Positions 52,289-62,905 of a DNA stretch of 64,000 bases are shown here, piece by piece; position 1 is the stretch's first letter; each line of letters begins with the position of its first letter. Source of the stretch: Henricia sp. BOLD:AAB3569 (taxonomy: Eukaryota; Echinodermata; Asteroidea; Spinulosida; Echinasteridae); NCBI GenBank assembly GCA_037783545.1, contig JBBELK010000451.1, positions 310,001-374,000 on the forward strand, given 5' to 3'. The notes below the pieces were generated by a model, which did no database searches, had not been told where the DNA came from, and worked only from the letters and a program-made list of their open reading frames with translations. Position numbers and translations under genes: made by a program.

Positions 52289-52410
52289 TCAGGCCCGCAA
52301 CGTCATCTTTGATTACGCAAACTGAGGTTACCATGGACAGTTACGAAATCATCTGAGATGTCCTTTAACAAAATAAAGAAAGAGAACAGGGTAATTAATG
52401 ATAATTTCCA
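52289..52410. repeat. Junction between the duplicated blocks: filler plus inverted fragment
   Basis: 52289-52349 (TCAGGCCCGCAACGTCATCT start) has no other copy in the window and may come from the missing interior. 52350-52413 (CATCTGAGATGTCCTTTAAC start) is the inverse of 50724-50787, the intron 2/exon 3 border, with an AAGAAAGAG/AAGAAGAAG difference. Confidence 0.85.
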
Positions 52411-55085
52411 ATTGTAGGATAATGTTTTGTCCCGATGATCTTTATTATAATGTACTAATACAACACTTTATAGTTAATGGCATCACCTAAACGATAATTA
52501 TAGTTTAAGGTCAAGTTCACGTTAATTAGTTTAAAGGCTCATTGTATCATTTGCAATGACCCAATTTCGTTGATGCCTCTATGTAGCTAAATTTTCGTGA
52601 GGTTAGTTTACCATCATTCTTCCTTAGTTAGATATGTTACACTCTTATTACACGAATTATCTTGCAAATGATACACAGCCCTTTAAAATCGGTATAATCA
52701 CGCCAGTATATACGTTTATTATTTCGTGTCTATACGCAACCCCTATAGGTTAGTTAATAACATAATTTAAACGATCGCATTTTGAAGTCCGGTCCGTGTT
52801 AACTGGTTTAAAATCGAATTATGAGCAATAGGTCTAATTATGTCAGTACGTTTTCGTGCTTAATCTTGTCAGTGACGTCATATTGGTCGCATTTCCTGTT
52901 AATGCACACAACAAAACATAAATACAACGCTTGCTATATAGCACGTCTGGACTTGTCCATGACGTCACACATCCCACACTACGTACCAAATAAAAACAAA
53001 ATTTTGGCCTTAAAGTATATAATGCAAAACTACTGCAATAATATTCACATTTCCCATGTGTCGCTCAGTCGCTGACGCAACAAGCATGTAACCGGGGGCT
53101 TTGTTAATTGTATATTTCAGAACGTGAATGCTGCTCCGGAGAGAAACGTTTTCGTATCTTCTCAACCCCTTTTGGATATGTCTGAAGAAGAACACATGGT
53201 AAGTAAAATACGTAATTTACAACTGCTTTTAATTGTAATTGTCTTAGTTTTTAACAAATAACTTAAGGTTAGCGGTGACTTGTAAGTAAATGGTGTGGAA
53301 AATATCTCTAGCTTGCTCGGTATTAAAATCAAATCATTTACTAAACATGGATGGATACGCCCAAATACCTTTGAATATAACCAAAAACAAACGATTACTT
53401 TCGCTTACAAAGCTTTTAAAAAATTTCAAACAGCCCAACCAACAAACAAACAAAAAATCGTAATGGCCTAATATGTTTAGTCATACATGGTTTCAAGAAT
53501 GGTTTTATAATTGGAAATTATCATTAATTACCCTGTTCTTCTTCTTTATTTTGTTAAAGGACATCTCAGATGTCGACAGCGTAGTTGTCGAGCAACCCGA
53601 TGCACCACCCCAGGACGAGAATCGGCGAGTGACGTATCGCTGCTCTCAATGCGAGAAAACATTTACTCGCAAGTTCACCTTAAGCCGACACAAGCTCCGC
53701 CAACACATCGGACAAGATCAGCTCCCTCCCAACGAATACGAGTGCCGACACTGTGGCAAGTTCTTCAGTCGTCAAGATAGTCTGCGACGACACCAGAGGA
53801 TCCACGCACGCCAACAGCAACAGGGACAACATGCACCAGCAGACAACCAACCAAACCCTGCCCTCCCACCACCACCACCAGAAGCTGCACCAGCTCGTCC
53901 GCGTTTTGCCTGCGATGTCTGCGAGAAAACATTTACCACAAACAGTAGCATGCAACGCCACAAAAGAACTGCTCACCGACCAGTTGAGCCACCGGGTAAT
54001 GTTCCTGCTCCACCCGCACCGCCCGCACCTCCCGCACCTCTTGTTCCTCCAGCTGATCCTCCTGCTCCACCCCCACCTCCTGCTGCGGGCGCTCCACTTG
54101 CCCCGGCCAATATTCCTGCTGCAGACCCGATGGATGAAGATCCACAAGACTTCCCGGCTGACGGGGAGGATCTTGAGGATGATGACGAGGAAATGAACGA
54201 ACTTCTACGTCAGAACTGGGGATCTGTTAGAACCCATCACTATACAGGCCGACCAGTGCAGGACATGTATAATTTCAGATTAGTCGGATCAAGAAGATTG
54301 GGAGCCGGTATCAACCAAGAGCTTGCACTTCGATCCATTTTTGCTCGACTAAGGCGCCGCGTAAAAATCAATATATCGTTTGGCATAGTGTTACGTCACT
54401 CAACTACGGGTGAGCTACGCTATTTTCACCCTAGTTACAACAACGCAAGGCTGTTCGAGGAACCGTTTACGATTGCGTCCGAAGCGGACTTTGAGCTTCT
54501 GTTGGAAGCTCTAGACGAAATAGACTTGGCCGAACATGGACGACGCAACCGTCCAGACACGAAATGGACCGTAGAGGGAACAACGAACATGACTGTTTTT
54601 GTCAACAAGACAGACTTTGTGATAGGTGCCCCCTTCGTCGAACTGCCTCCCTTCGTAAGCAATAACACGGGCCTTACGAAACTCGTACGGAACAGACACA
54701 CTGGCCAGCGATACGACGACACACTCTGTTTTTTTAGGTGTTTGGCACTAGACAATAAACAAAACCCAATTGCCTTAGACAATGAAGCCAAACAGTTGCT
54801 CCACCGGTATCGCGCGGGTATTGGTAACCCGAGAGCAAACGGCGTGACTTTAGAAGACTTAGATAACGCGGAAAGAATATTCAGTATTAACGTGCAGGTA
54901 TATTCATTGATCCAGGCGAATGACGACGACGATGAAGATTCCGATGAAGACACCGCACAAGAGGATGCTGGGCATGGGCAACGGCGTCACAAGATTAGAG
55001 CAGAGCTCGTACGTCGATCTCGTCGACGATATCCGCGGACACTTAACCTGAACTTATTCGCCGGCCACTTCTCCTACATCACTGA
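52411..55085. repeat. Internal direct duplication of the Polinton, copy 2
   Basis: The second copy of 49626-52288. It carries the 12 bp missing from copy 1 and continues without a break into the exonuclease part of the polymerase gene, so it preserves the ancestral arrangement. Confidence 0.9.
52529..52690. mobile_element. MITE inside the Polinton intron (copy 2)
   Basis: Identical in structure to 49744-49905, in the duplicated block. Confidence 0.7.
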
Positions 55086-55890
55086 CTTAAAACGCTATAG
55101 CAAGTCGTACGCCTGCTCTAAATGTAGCCACGCATTTAATAAGCCACACAATTTGTTACGGCACGAGTTAATATGCGAGTCGAACGTGACACACAGGTTT
55201 CCCGGCGGTGCCTATACTCTCCCAAGAACCGTCTTTGACAAACTGGCTGAGATGGGTATAAACATTCCCAAAACCGATCAGTGTTATCCCTACCGCGCAG
55301 CTTTCGACTTCGAGTCCTACTTCCAGAAAGCGCCAAACGAAGGACAGGGCAACGGTAAATTGACATGGGAAAGTCGGCACGAAATTCTAAGTTGTAGCCT
55401 GGCAAGTAACGTCCCCGGTTTTGACGAACCAGTATGTTTTGTGACGACCGGCAGCTCCAGCGAAGTAGTCAACCAAATGGTGGATCATCTGCTCGCCGTC
55501 TCAGAGACCGCGCACAGACTGCTACTGGAGAAGTATAGGGACATCTTTGAGCAGCTCGACCAAATCATCGAGGAGGCTGGAGAGAACGACAGAGGGGGAG
55601 AGAACGACAGAGGAGAAGAGAACACCCGCAAAACACCCACCGAGCAGGTCAAGGAGGAGCTGAATGACTACTTGCAAGAGTTACCAGTTCTCGGTTTCAA
55701 CAGTGGTAAGTATGACATAAATCTTATCAAGCGATACTTGTATTCTAAACTCCAGAAAGACGATCCCTTAAAATTCATTGTCAAAAGGACTGCCGTTGCC
55801 CATGCCCAGCATCCTCTTGTGCGGTGTCTTCATCGGAATCTTCATCGTCGTCGTCATTCGCCTGGATCAATGAATATACCTGCACGTTAA
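53121..55890 (+). pseudogene. Polinton DNA polymerase B gene, middle copy: zinc fingers plus exonuclease start, chimeric 3' end
   Basis: Exons 53121-53198 and 53560-55890; exon 1 and promoter are absent from this copy. After three C2H2 fingers and the DDTLCFFRCLAL/FAGHFSYITD region, a fourth C-x2-C finger follows (KSYACSKCSHAF, with NLLRHELIC). Then come AAFDFESYF, fitting the ExoI D-x-E motif of family B polymerases, and VLGFNSGKYDINLIKRYL, fitting ExoII (N...D). ExoIII and the palm motifs (SLYP, DTD) are missing. At 55792 the frame crosses into the inverted arm and reads antisense sequence until 55890. The family (protein-primed PolB) is inferred from motif order and TIR context. The protein cannot polymerise DNA. 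Confidence 0.75.
54986..55791 (+). other. Single-copy loop of the Polinton palindrome
   Basis: 806 bp bounded by CAACGGC (54979-54985) and its inverse at 55792-55798. It encodes the fourth zinc finger, ExoI and ExoII. All surviving single-copy Polinton coding sequence is here, except the part shared with copy 1 up to 52288. Confidence 0.85.
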
Positions 55891-58840
55891 TACTGAATAT
55901 TCTTTCCGCGTTATCTAAGTCTTCTAAAGTCACGCCGTTTGCTCTCGGGTTACCAATACCCGCGCGATACCGGTGGAGCAACTGTTTGGCTTCATTGTCT
56001 AAGGCAATTGGGTTTTGTTTATTGTCTAGTGCCAAACACCTAAAAAAACAGAGTGTGTCGTCGTATCGCTGGCCAGTGTGTCTGTTCCGTACGAGTTTCG
56101 TAAGGCCCGTGTTATTGCTTACGAAGGGAGGCAGTTCGACGAAGGGGGCACCTATCACAAAGTCTGTCTTGTTGACAAAAACAGTCATGTTCGTTGTTCC
56201 CTCTACGGTCCATTTCGTGTCTGGACGGTTGCGTCGTCCATGTTCGGCCAAGTCTATTTCGTCTAGAGCTTCCAACAGAAGCTCAAAGTCCGCTTCGGAC
56301 GCAATCGTAAACGGTTCCTCGAACAGCCTTGCGTTGTTGTAACTAGGGTGAAAATAGCGTAGCTCACCCGTAGTTGAGTGACGTAACACTATGCCAAACG
56401 ATATATTGATTTTTACGCGGCGCCTTAGTCGAGCAAAAATGGATCGAAGTGCAAGCTCTTGGTTGATACCGGCTCCCAATCTTCTTGATCCGACTAATCT
56501 GAAATTATACATGTCCTGCACTGGTCGGCCTGTATAGTGATGGGTTCTAACAGATCCCCAGTTCTGACGTAGAAGTTCGTTCATTTCCTCGTCATCATCC
56601 TCAAGATCCTCCCCGTCAGCCGGGAAGTCTTGTGGATCTTCATCCATCGGGTCTGCAGCAGGAATATTGGCCGGGGCAAGTGGAGCGCCCGCAGCAGGAG
56701 GTGGGGGTGGAGCAGGAGGATCAGCTGGAGGAACAAGAGGTGCGGGAGGTGCGGGCGGTGCGGGTGGAGCAGGAACATTACCCGGTGGCTCAACTGGTCG
56801 GTGAGCAGTTCTTTTGTGGCGTTGCATGCTACTGTTTGTGGTAAATGTTTTCTCGCAGACATCGCAGGCAAAACGCGGACGAGCTGGTGCAGCTTCTGGT
56901 GGTGGTGGTGGGAGGGCAGGGTTTGGTTGGTTGTCTGCTGGTGCATGTTGTCCCTGTTGCTGTTGGCGTGCGTGGATCCTCTGGTGTCGTCGCAGACTAT
57001 CTTGACGACTGAAGAACTTGCCACAGTGTCGGCACTCGTATTCGTTGGGAGGGAGCTGATCTTGTCCGATGTGTTGGCGGAGCTTGTGTCGGCTTAAGGT
57101 GAACTTGCGAGTAAATGTTTTCTCGCATTGAGAGCAGCGATACGTCACTCGCCGATTCTCGTCCTGGGGTGGTGCATCGGGTTGCTCGACAACTACGCTG
57201 TCGACATCTGAGATGTCCTTTAACAAAATAAAGAAGAAGAACAGGGTAATTAATGATAATTTCCAATTATAAAACCATTCTTGAAACCATGTATGACTAA
57301 ACATATTAGGCCATTACGATTTTTTGTTTGTTTGTTGGTTGGGCTGTTTGAAATTTTTTAAAAGCTTTGTAAGCGAAAGTAATCGTTTGTTTTTGGTTAT
57401 ATTCAAAGGTATTTGGGCGTATCCATCCATGTTTAGTAAATGATTTGATTTTAATACCGAGCAAGCTAGAGATATTTTCCACACCATTTACTTACAAGTC
57501 ACCGCTAACCTTAAGTTATTTGTTAAAAACTAAGACAATTACAATTAAAAGCAGTTGTAAATTACGTATTTTACTTACCATGTGTTCTTCTTCAGACATA
57601 TCCAAAAGGGGTTGAGAAGATACGAAAACGTTTCTCTCCGGAGCAGCATTCACGTTCTGAAATATACAATTAACAAAGCCCCCGGTTACATGCTTGTTGC
57701 GTCAGCGACTGAGCGACACATGGGAAATGTGAATATTATTGCAGTAGTTTTGCATTATATACTTTAAGGCCAAAATTTTGTTTTTATTTGGTACGTAGTG
57801 TGGGATGTGTGACGTCATGGACAAGTCCAGACGTGCTATATAGCAAGCGTTGTATTTATGTTTTGTTGTGTGCATTAACAGGAAATGCGACCAATATGAC
57901 GTCACTGACAAGATTAAGCACGAAAACGTACTGACATAATTAGACCTATTGCTCATAATTCGATTTTAAACCAGTTAACACGGACCGGACTTCAAAATGC
58001 GATCGTTTAAATTATGTTATTAACTAACCTATAGGGGTTGCGTATAGACACGAAATAATAAACGTATATACTGGCGTGATTATACCGATTTTAAAGGGCT
58101 GTGTATCATTTGCAAGATAATTCGTGTAATAAGAGTGTAACATATCTAACTAAGGAAGAATGATGGTAAACTAACCTCACGAAAATTTAGCTACATAGAG
58201 GCATCAACGAAATTGGGTCATTGCAAATGATACAATGAGCCTTTAAACTAATTAACGTGAACTTGACCTTAAACTATAATTATCGTTTAGGTGATGCCAT
58301 TAACTATAAAGTGTTGTATTAGTACATTATAATAAAGATCATCGGGACAAAACATTATCCTACAATTTTTTCTTAACAACCAGCGGCTCAAGTTACTAAG
58401 TTGATATTGTATATAGAATTTCTTTAAACGCGGTTATATTATACAGTTAACATGAGTGGTGGTTATACACTGACAGTCAATAAAAACCTTTAGTCGTTTT
58501 TCCATCCGTTTTCTAAAATTAGTAAAAAGTGTAACGGTTTATCTTCAAACTTTTCAATGTGCAGACTTAACATATATAAATAATAATAATAATAATAAAT
58601 TACCTGCACGTCTGCTCTGCCTTGCAAATGAGGAGGCGTCTCTGGGATAACTAGCGACTCATCAGATGGACCAGCAAGCGCGTCCTCCTCTAAACAAACA
58701 ATCATCTCGAGCTGCGACAAAGTCGGGTCTGGAGAACCAAAGGGATAATCGTCTGCACCAGCGATCATCTCGAGCTGGGATGCCGTTGGGTCCGGAGAAT
58801 TAAACGGGTAGTAGGGGTCGTCATCGGGTGGTTCAGACAT
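55781..58840 (-). pseudogene. Polinton zinc-finger/DNA polymerase B gene, right copy, truncated
   Basis: Exons (minus): 58840-58604, 57656-57579, 57217-55781. Same start, promoter (TATA at 58903-58896), splice sites and three zinc fingers as the left copy. The frame ends a few codons past the loop junction (GHGQRQSF-stop), so the exonuclease and polymerase parts are missing. Transcripts from this gene and from the left genes would be complementary over kilobases and could form double-stranded RNA. Confidence 0.75.
58087..58248. mobile_element. MITE inside the Polinton intron (copy 3, inverted)
   Basis: Inverse of 49744-49905 within the right arm. Confidence 0.7.
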
Positions 58841-58895
58841 GATGCCAGCACAAACACTCAACAAGAATTGAAACCTCGGACAAACTTCTCAAGGG

Positions 58896-58903
58896 TTTTA
58901 TAG
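58896..58903 (-). promoter_or_regulatory. TATA box of the right Polinton polymerase gene
   Basis: Inverse of CTATAAAA at 49089-49096, 56-63 bp before the ATG at 58840. Confidence 0.6.
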
Positions 58904-58911
58904 ATCCCGAC

Positions 58912-59450
58912 TTGTTCAAATTGTATGTCGGTGACAAGGAGGTAAAAGTATTGTTCAAATTGTATGTCGGTGACGAGGAAATAGAAGTATTGTTCAAATT
59001 GTACATGCATGTCGGTGACAAGGAAGTTAAAGAACTTAAGGAAGTAAGTTGTAGTGACGTGATAGGTACAAGGAAACTAAGGGCGCGAGGTAGAGCTGGA
59101 GGAAACAGACCGTAAGGATGTGATGGTGTGCGGATTAGGTCTAAGAACACCTATTTGTCTGTGACAGAAATTTATCAAACTGAAGAAACGGAACTTGAGG
59201 ATGTATGTTCAACTGACATCGAGATAAGTATGAGGAAACTATGGAAGTAAGTTGTAGTGACGTGATAAGTACAAGGAAACTAAGGGCGCGAGGTAGAGCT
59301 GGAGGAAACAGACCGTAAGGATGTGATGGTGTGCGGATTAGGTCTAAGAACACCTATTTGTCTGTGACAGAAATGTATCAAACTGAAGAAACGGAACTTG
59401 AGGATGTATGTTCAACTGACATCGAGATAAGTATGAGGAAACTAAGGGCG
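58912..59450. repeat. Subterminal tandem repeats of the Polinton, right
   Basis: Inverse of 48542-49080, with the same 203-bp and roughly 45-bp units. Confidence 0.85.
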
Positions 59451-60104
59451 TAATGTTAGGTTGGAGGAAATGTAAAGCAAGGATACAGGTTGTAACTTCG
59501 TGCAGATTGAGACACCCTATCAAACCTTGTTTCCTTATACTCTTGCATACACATTTTATTTTATTTCCTTATATCAAGTGGATATTTTATATACATTGTC
59601 TTCACATGTTCTACTCTTAATGATGATTTTTATTAGTTATCTTTTCTCCAAATAGACGACGTCACATCGAAATGATTTTCTGTTACTGCTTAACGACCAT
59701 CGATCGTCATGATGATGTTCACAAGTTAGCGTGATTCGTAAATCTTTCTTTGACACCCTCACCGTCCTTGCAATAGCTAACGACGGTTCAAACTTTTTTC
59801 CGACATTGTTTTTAAATAAATGAATGGGGTGTGTGATGGGGGAGGGGTGAGATAGGAGGCGGGGTGAGTTAGGGGGAAACAAACTACCTGTCACCACCAA
59901 GTGGGATTATAGTTAGGGCTGTAGTTAGGGGTAGGAGGAAACCAACCACCTCACACCACCATATGGGTCATGGCACCGCACCACACCACCATTTTTGCTC
60001 ATGACACCACCCGGCACCACCCGACACCACCCGGCACCACACATATTTTGAACATTGTCACCACCTACGGGGGTGTACATAGCTCGCTACATACTACTCA
60101 TGTG

Positions 60105-60379
60105 GTTAGGCCAATCAGGAGCATGATGTGCCCTCGACCCTCCTAGGAAAAACAAAATACGCTGACCGGAAGGGGCACGCAAAGAACATTGTGGTTTTTT
60201 TTTAGACGTGGGATAATATTACGTGGACTTGAAACCAGTCTGATAGACGTCACTCGAAGTTGCTAGAGTTGTTTGTGTACATGTATATGAGGTCCGGAAA
60301 CCAGTCTAAACTCTTAATCTTGAGGGCGCTGAAAAAAATTGACTAGTAAAAAGCTGCACTCACTCAGTCTTGATCAAGT
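60105..60379. other. Presumed promoter region of the rightmost gene
   Basis: Unique sequence between the Polinton and the first exon of the rightmost gene. Contains ATAATATTACGTGGACTTG and a CACGTG (about 60393) just inside the presumed exon. No TATA box in a persuasive position. Confidence 0.35.
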
Positions 60380-60600
60380 TGTGTAAACAAACGCACGTGT
60401 TTGTTCTCTTTTCTTTTTTGGACTTTGAACAAGATTCTCGTCTGCTAACACCAAGTCAAAGACAACAACACGTCGGCACGATCGATTTTGCTTGCATTCG
60501 TTCATCTTCGTCAACGACGTCGCGTACGTTCCTATTCTCCGTCCAGGATAAAGTCGGCGCCTGTGCACTGCAGTTTTGCAGCCTGTAGTCAGAATCAGGT
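60380..60600 (+). other. Probable 5' untranslated exon
   Basis: GC-richer than its surroundings, ends in a strong donor CAG|GTACGT, and contains no ATG in frame with the next exon. The 5' boundary is arbitrary. Confidence 0.4.
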
Positions 60601-62905
60601 ACGTTGATATGTTATTTTTATACACGGAAAAATTTAGAAGTTGGTCATGGATTCCGACCTTGTGCACAAAACATTTGAGATTGGCTGAAATTTTCCAAGT
60701 GCTTTTTAAGAAAATCTTTTATTTTTCCTACTCCTAAATAGATTTGTGTTTTTCTATCAAATCTGCACTTAACTGGTACTTGATAAGTAATTTTCAAGTC
60801 ATGATCAACTTCTCAATTCTTACCGTCATTTTAAGGAGAAAATAGTGATGTCTAACTTGGACATACTTATACCCACATTTGGAGAAAAAATGGCCAGCAT
60901 GCCCATTTAGTTCACCTCACGTACGTATTAAAGTTATTAGATTTTAAACACGTATCTAATGATCTTCAGTATGGGGCCGCGACAAAAGTTGTCAACATTT
61001 TCACAACATTCCCTCCCCCCACCCCCCCGAAATACTACTTATCAACATTTTTTGTCACTACCATGAAATGTCAAAATTTTACAGTGCATGTATTGTAAAG
61101 TCATACACTGCCCTCGACCCCCTCACCCCTTTCTATGCTTTGTAGAACCGTAAAAATGTTGGCAACTTTGGAAGGCACATCCTTGAGGAAAGTTTAATTC
61201 AGGAAAAGATTGACGCTATTCTCAATAAGTGTGGGAGATTGTATAGGAAAACCACCTCATGCACCAAAAATAATAAGGGCTGAAAGGGAAACTTGTCAAA
61301 TAGCTGTTTGGTTGACAAACAAATTGCCTCTAGTGTCTCTTATAGAACGAGCAAATGCAGTAAAGTTGTTTTTAGGAAACACATACATGTATATAGTGAT
61401 CATGAAAAACAAAACAATAAAATTACAAATTCTTTCCTAATACTAACAATTGTCTGTTTCTTTATTTGACAGGATTTGTGCCATGCATGATCAAGACGAA
61501 GAAGGGACTGAATATAACGGGAGGGAGGTATGAGCGACAGTTTTACTTTTGTAGACCAATATGTTTTAGCCAGAGCGGTGTCTGGGTAGTATGCATTTCG
61601 GACACACGTTAACTAAAAAAGCATTGACTTATGGTGTTTAAAGTATCCCAGAGGTGTTCAAAGTAGCCAAGGGGTTGTCCAAAGTAATCAGAGGTTGTCC
61701 AAAGTAGCCCAGGCGGTGTTTAATGGAAGCCACACAAATCGTACCACTCAAAATAACAGCGGTACCGCTTTTATTACTGGCGGTTAGATTTGTGTGTCTT
61801 CCCTAAAGTAGCCCAGTGGGTGTCCAAAGTATCCCAGGGGGTGTCCAAAGTAACAGAAAGGGTTTCCAAAGTCGAAAAGTAGCCAAGGAAATGTTTCAAG
61901 ACACCCCAGTTGATAGAGAAGTCTAGATGCAAAACAGTCCAAAGGGTTTGTAATTTACCTCATGCACCCATATTGTATAATATCCAAACACACAACTGGC
62001 TAAAACTATTGGCTGTAGTTGTAACATTAGCCTGATGTTGGCTACAGGATATATATAAAAACATTATTTTGTTACTTTCAAAATGGTTATTCAAGTAACC
62101 ACTTGACGCCGGGATTATTTTTGGCAAAAGTACACTTGTTTGAAAAAAAAGGCAAATGTGATTGGCCAGAAGTTAAGACCAGGTCAAGTGCCACAAATAC
62201 TGACTCTTGAGAGTCATTTCTGCATTTATTGTATGAATCTCCGAGATTGCCGCAATGAAGCGAGATTTGCTAAACTGACAGGCCGTCCACAGCTGTCAAA
62301 TTCAAATTAAAAACACGGTGTATACAATTGAATGGTGGACAATAGGTTTACACGTCAACCTTGGAAGACGGTGGCAAAGCTGGCATTTTAACTCGTCAAC
62401 CACCCCTGTGACTATACATTGCCAAAATGACACATCCTCCTGCATCAAGTGGTTAATGTGAAACTTTATTTTTAAATCAGAAGGCCCTGACTGATTCTTG
62501 ATGTTTGATTCATTCTGTGAAATTTGAATACACTGACGGCAATTTTGTGATGTATAATGCATTCAGCTGTTTTCATTGAGTCTTGACACAATAGTCTGAG
62601 TACTCAGACCAGTGAATTTCATGCTTCTATGACTTTGTTTCTTATTTCTTTTCACAACATTTATTAAAATATTTTCAAATCTTAAGGGTAATTCATTTTC
62701 ATTGACTGTCAGTATACATGTGCATCAATCATAGGCAAAACAAAAACATTAAAGCACGTGGCATTGTTTTTTTTGTTTTTTTTAGAAGTTGGTAGCCTTC
62801 CAGCGGAATGTTGTTATAGCCAACATCATGGCATCGACAACAAGTGTTGCAGCTCACCCCACACAGGTCATTCAGGTTGATGACCAAACAAACTTGCCTT
62901 TCTGA
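60380..62905 (+). CDS. Unidentified spliced gene, 5' exons
   Basis: A likely non-coding first exon ends at GAATCAG|GTACGT (60601); its 5' limit is unknown. The second exon (61473-61527, acceptor TTATTTGACAG, donor GGGAG|GTATGA) contains the ATG at 61483 and encodes MHDQDEEGTEYNGRE. The third exon (62786 on, acceptor after a long T-rich tract ending TTTTTAG) continues in phase 0 with KLVAFQRNVVIANIMASTTS and VAAHPTQ. If it ends at ACACAG|GTCATT (62866) the gene continues to the right; if not, it stops at 62903-62905 after 54 residues. No family was recognised. The gene diverges from HIF1AN. Confidence 0.45.
61483..61527 (+). CDS. First coding exon of the unidentified gene
   Basis: 15 codons in an exon starting at 61473, with good acceptor and donor, phase 0. 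Confidence 0.5.
61640..61880. repeat. Degenerate short tandem repeat, about 20-25 bp unit
   Basis: Repeated AGTAGCCCAGNGGGTGTCCA and CAAAGTANCCCAGGGGGTGT phrases with irregular spacing, interrupted around 61725-61800 by a small inverted repeat (AATCGTACC / GGTNNGATT-like). Confidence 0.6.
61901..62326. other. Intron sequence, nothing recognised
   Basis: AT-rich intronic DNA without repeats or coding sequence that I can identify. Confidence 0.4.
62327..62460. repeat. Interspersed repeat shared (inverted) with 37020-37140
   Basis: TGGAAGACGGTGGCAAAGCT, CCCCTGTGACTATACATTGC and GCATCAAGTGGTTA are the inverse complement of the block in HIF1AN intron 7. TIR status is unclear. Confidence 0.6.
62786..62866 (+). 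CDS. Second coding exon of the unidentified gene
   Basis: 27 codons in phase 0. The donor GTCATT is weak. Reading on gives 12 more codons and a TGA at 62903. Confidence 0.45.

Larger units (their letters stand above)
49152..52325 (+). pseudogene. Polinton zinc-finger/DNA polymerase B gene, left copy, truncated
   Basis: Exons 49152-49388, 50336-50413 and 50775-52325, all phase 0 with GT..AG borders. The start MSEPPDDDPYYPF lies downstream of a TATA box. Exon 1 has two similar SPDPTxSQLEMI segments. Exon 3 has three C2H2 zinc fingers (CSQC, CRHC and CDVC starts), a Pro/Ala-rich linker and an acidic block. A conserved region follows with DDTLCFFRCLAL and FAGHFSYITD, as in N-terminal parts of protein-primed DNA polymerases of Polintons. 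After FSYITD the copy breaks off at 52288 into unrelated sequence and stops at 52323. No exonuclease or polymerase motif remains. A 12-bp deletion in the acidic stretch distinguishes it from the other two copies. Confidence 0.75.
55792..60098. repeat. Right arm of the Polinton palindrome
   Basis: 4307 bp, inverse of 47894-49629 joined to 52410-54985. All frames checked (zinc-finger gene, exon 1, subterminal repeats) translate identically to the left side. It has the 12-bp block, so it was copied from the copy-2 version, and it lacks the internal duplication. Confidence 0.9.
47888..60104. mobile_element. Polinton/Maverick-type insertion rearranged into a giant palindrome, with 6-bp target duplication
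   Basis: The element occupies 47894-60098 and is flanked by CATGTG on both sides (47888-47893 and 60099-60104). Termini are AGTAGTATGTAGCGAGC and its exact inverse. A 6-bp duplication and AG...CT ends are Polinton hallmarks. Right arm 55792-60098 is the inverse of 47894-49629 plus 52410-54985; positions map by a constant sum (107992, then 110777), so the arms have no length difference. Centre: an 806-bp unpaired loop (54986-55791). The left side also carries an extra direct copy (49626-52288). Integrase, capsid, protease and packaging ATPase genes are absent. The only genes are copies of a spliced zinc-finger/DNA-polymerase-B 5' part. It is thus a defective, snap-back derivative. Confidence 0.85.

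Noticed and set aside
47888-60104. Assembly artefact as explanation for the whole palindrome
   Set aside because: Not excluded, but a simple artefact would not create a perfect 6-bp target duplication outside two correct transposon termini, nor arms that differ from the left copy by a defined duplication and a 12-bp indel. Raw reads would decide.
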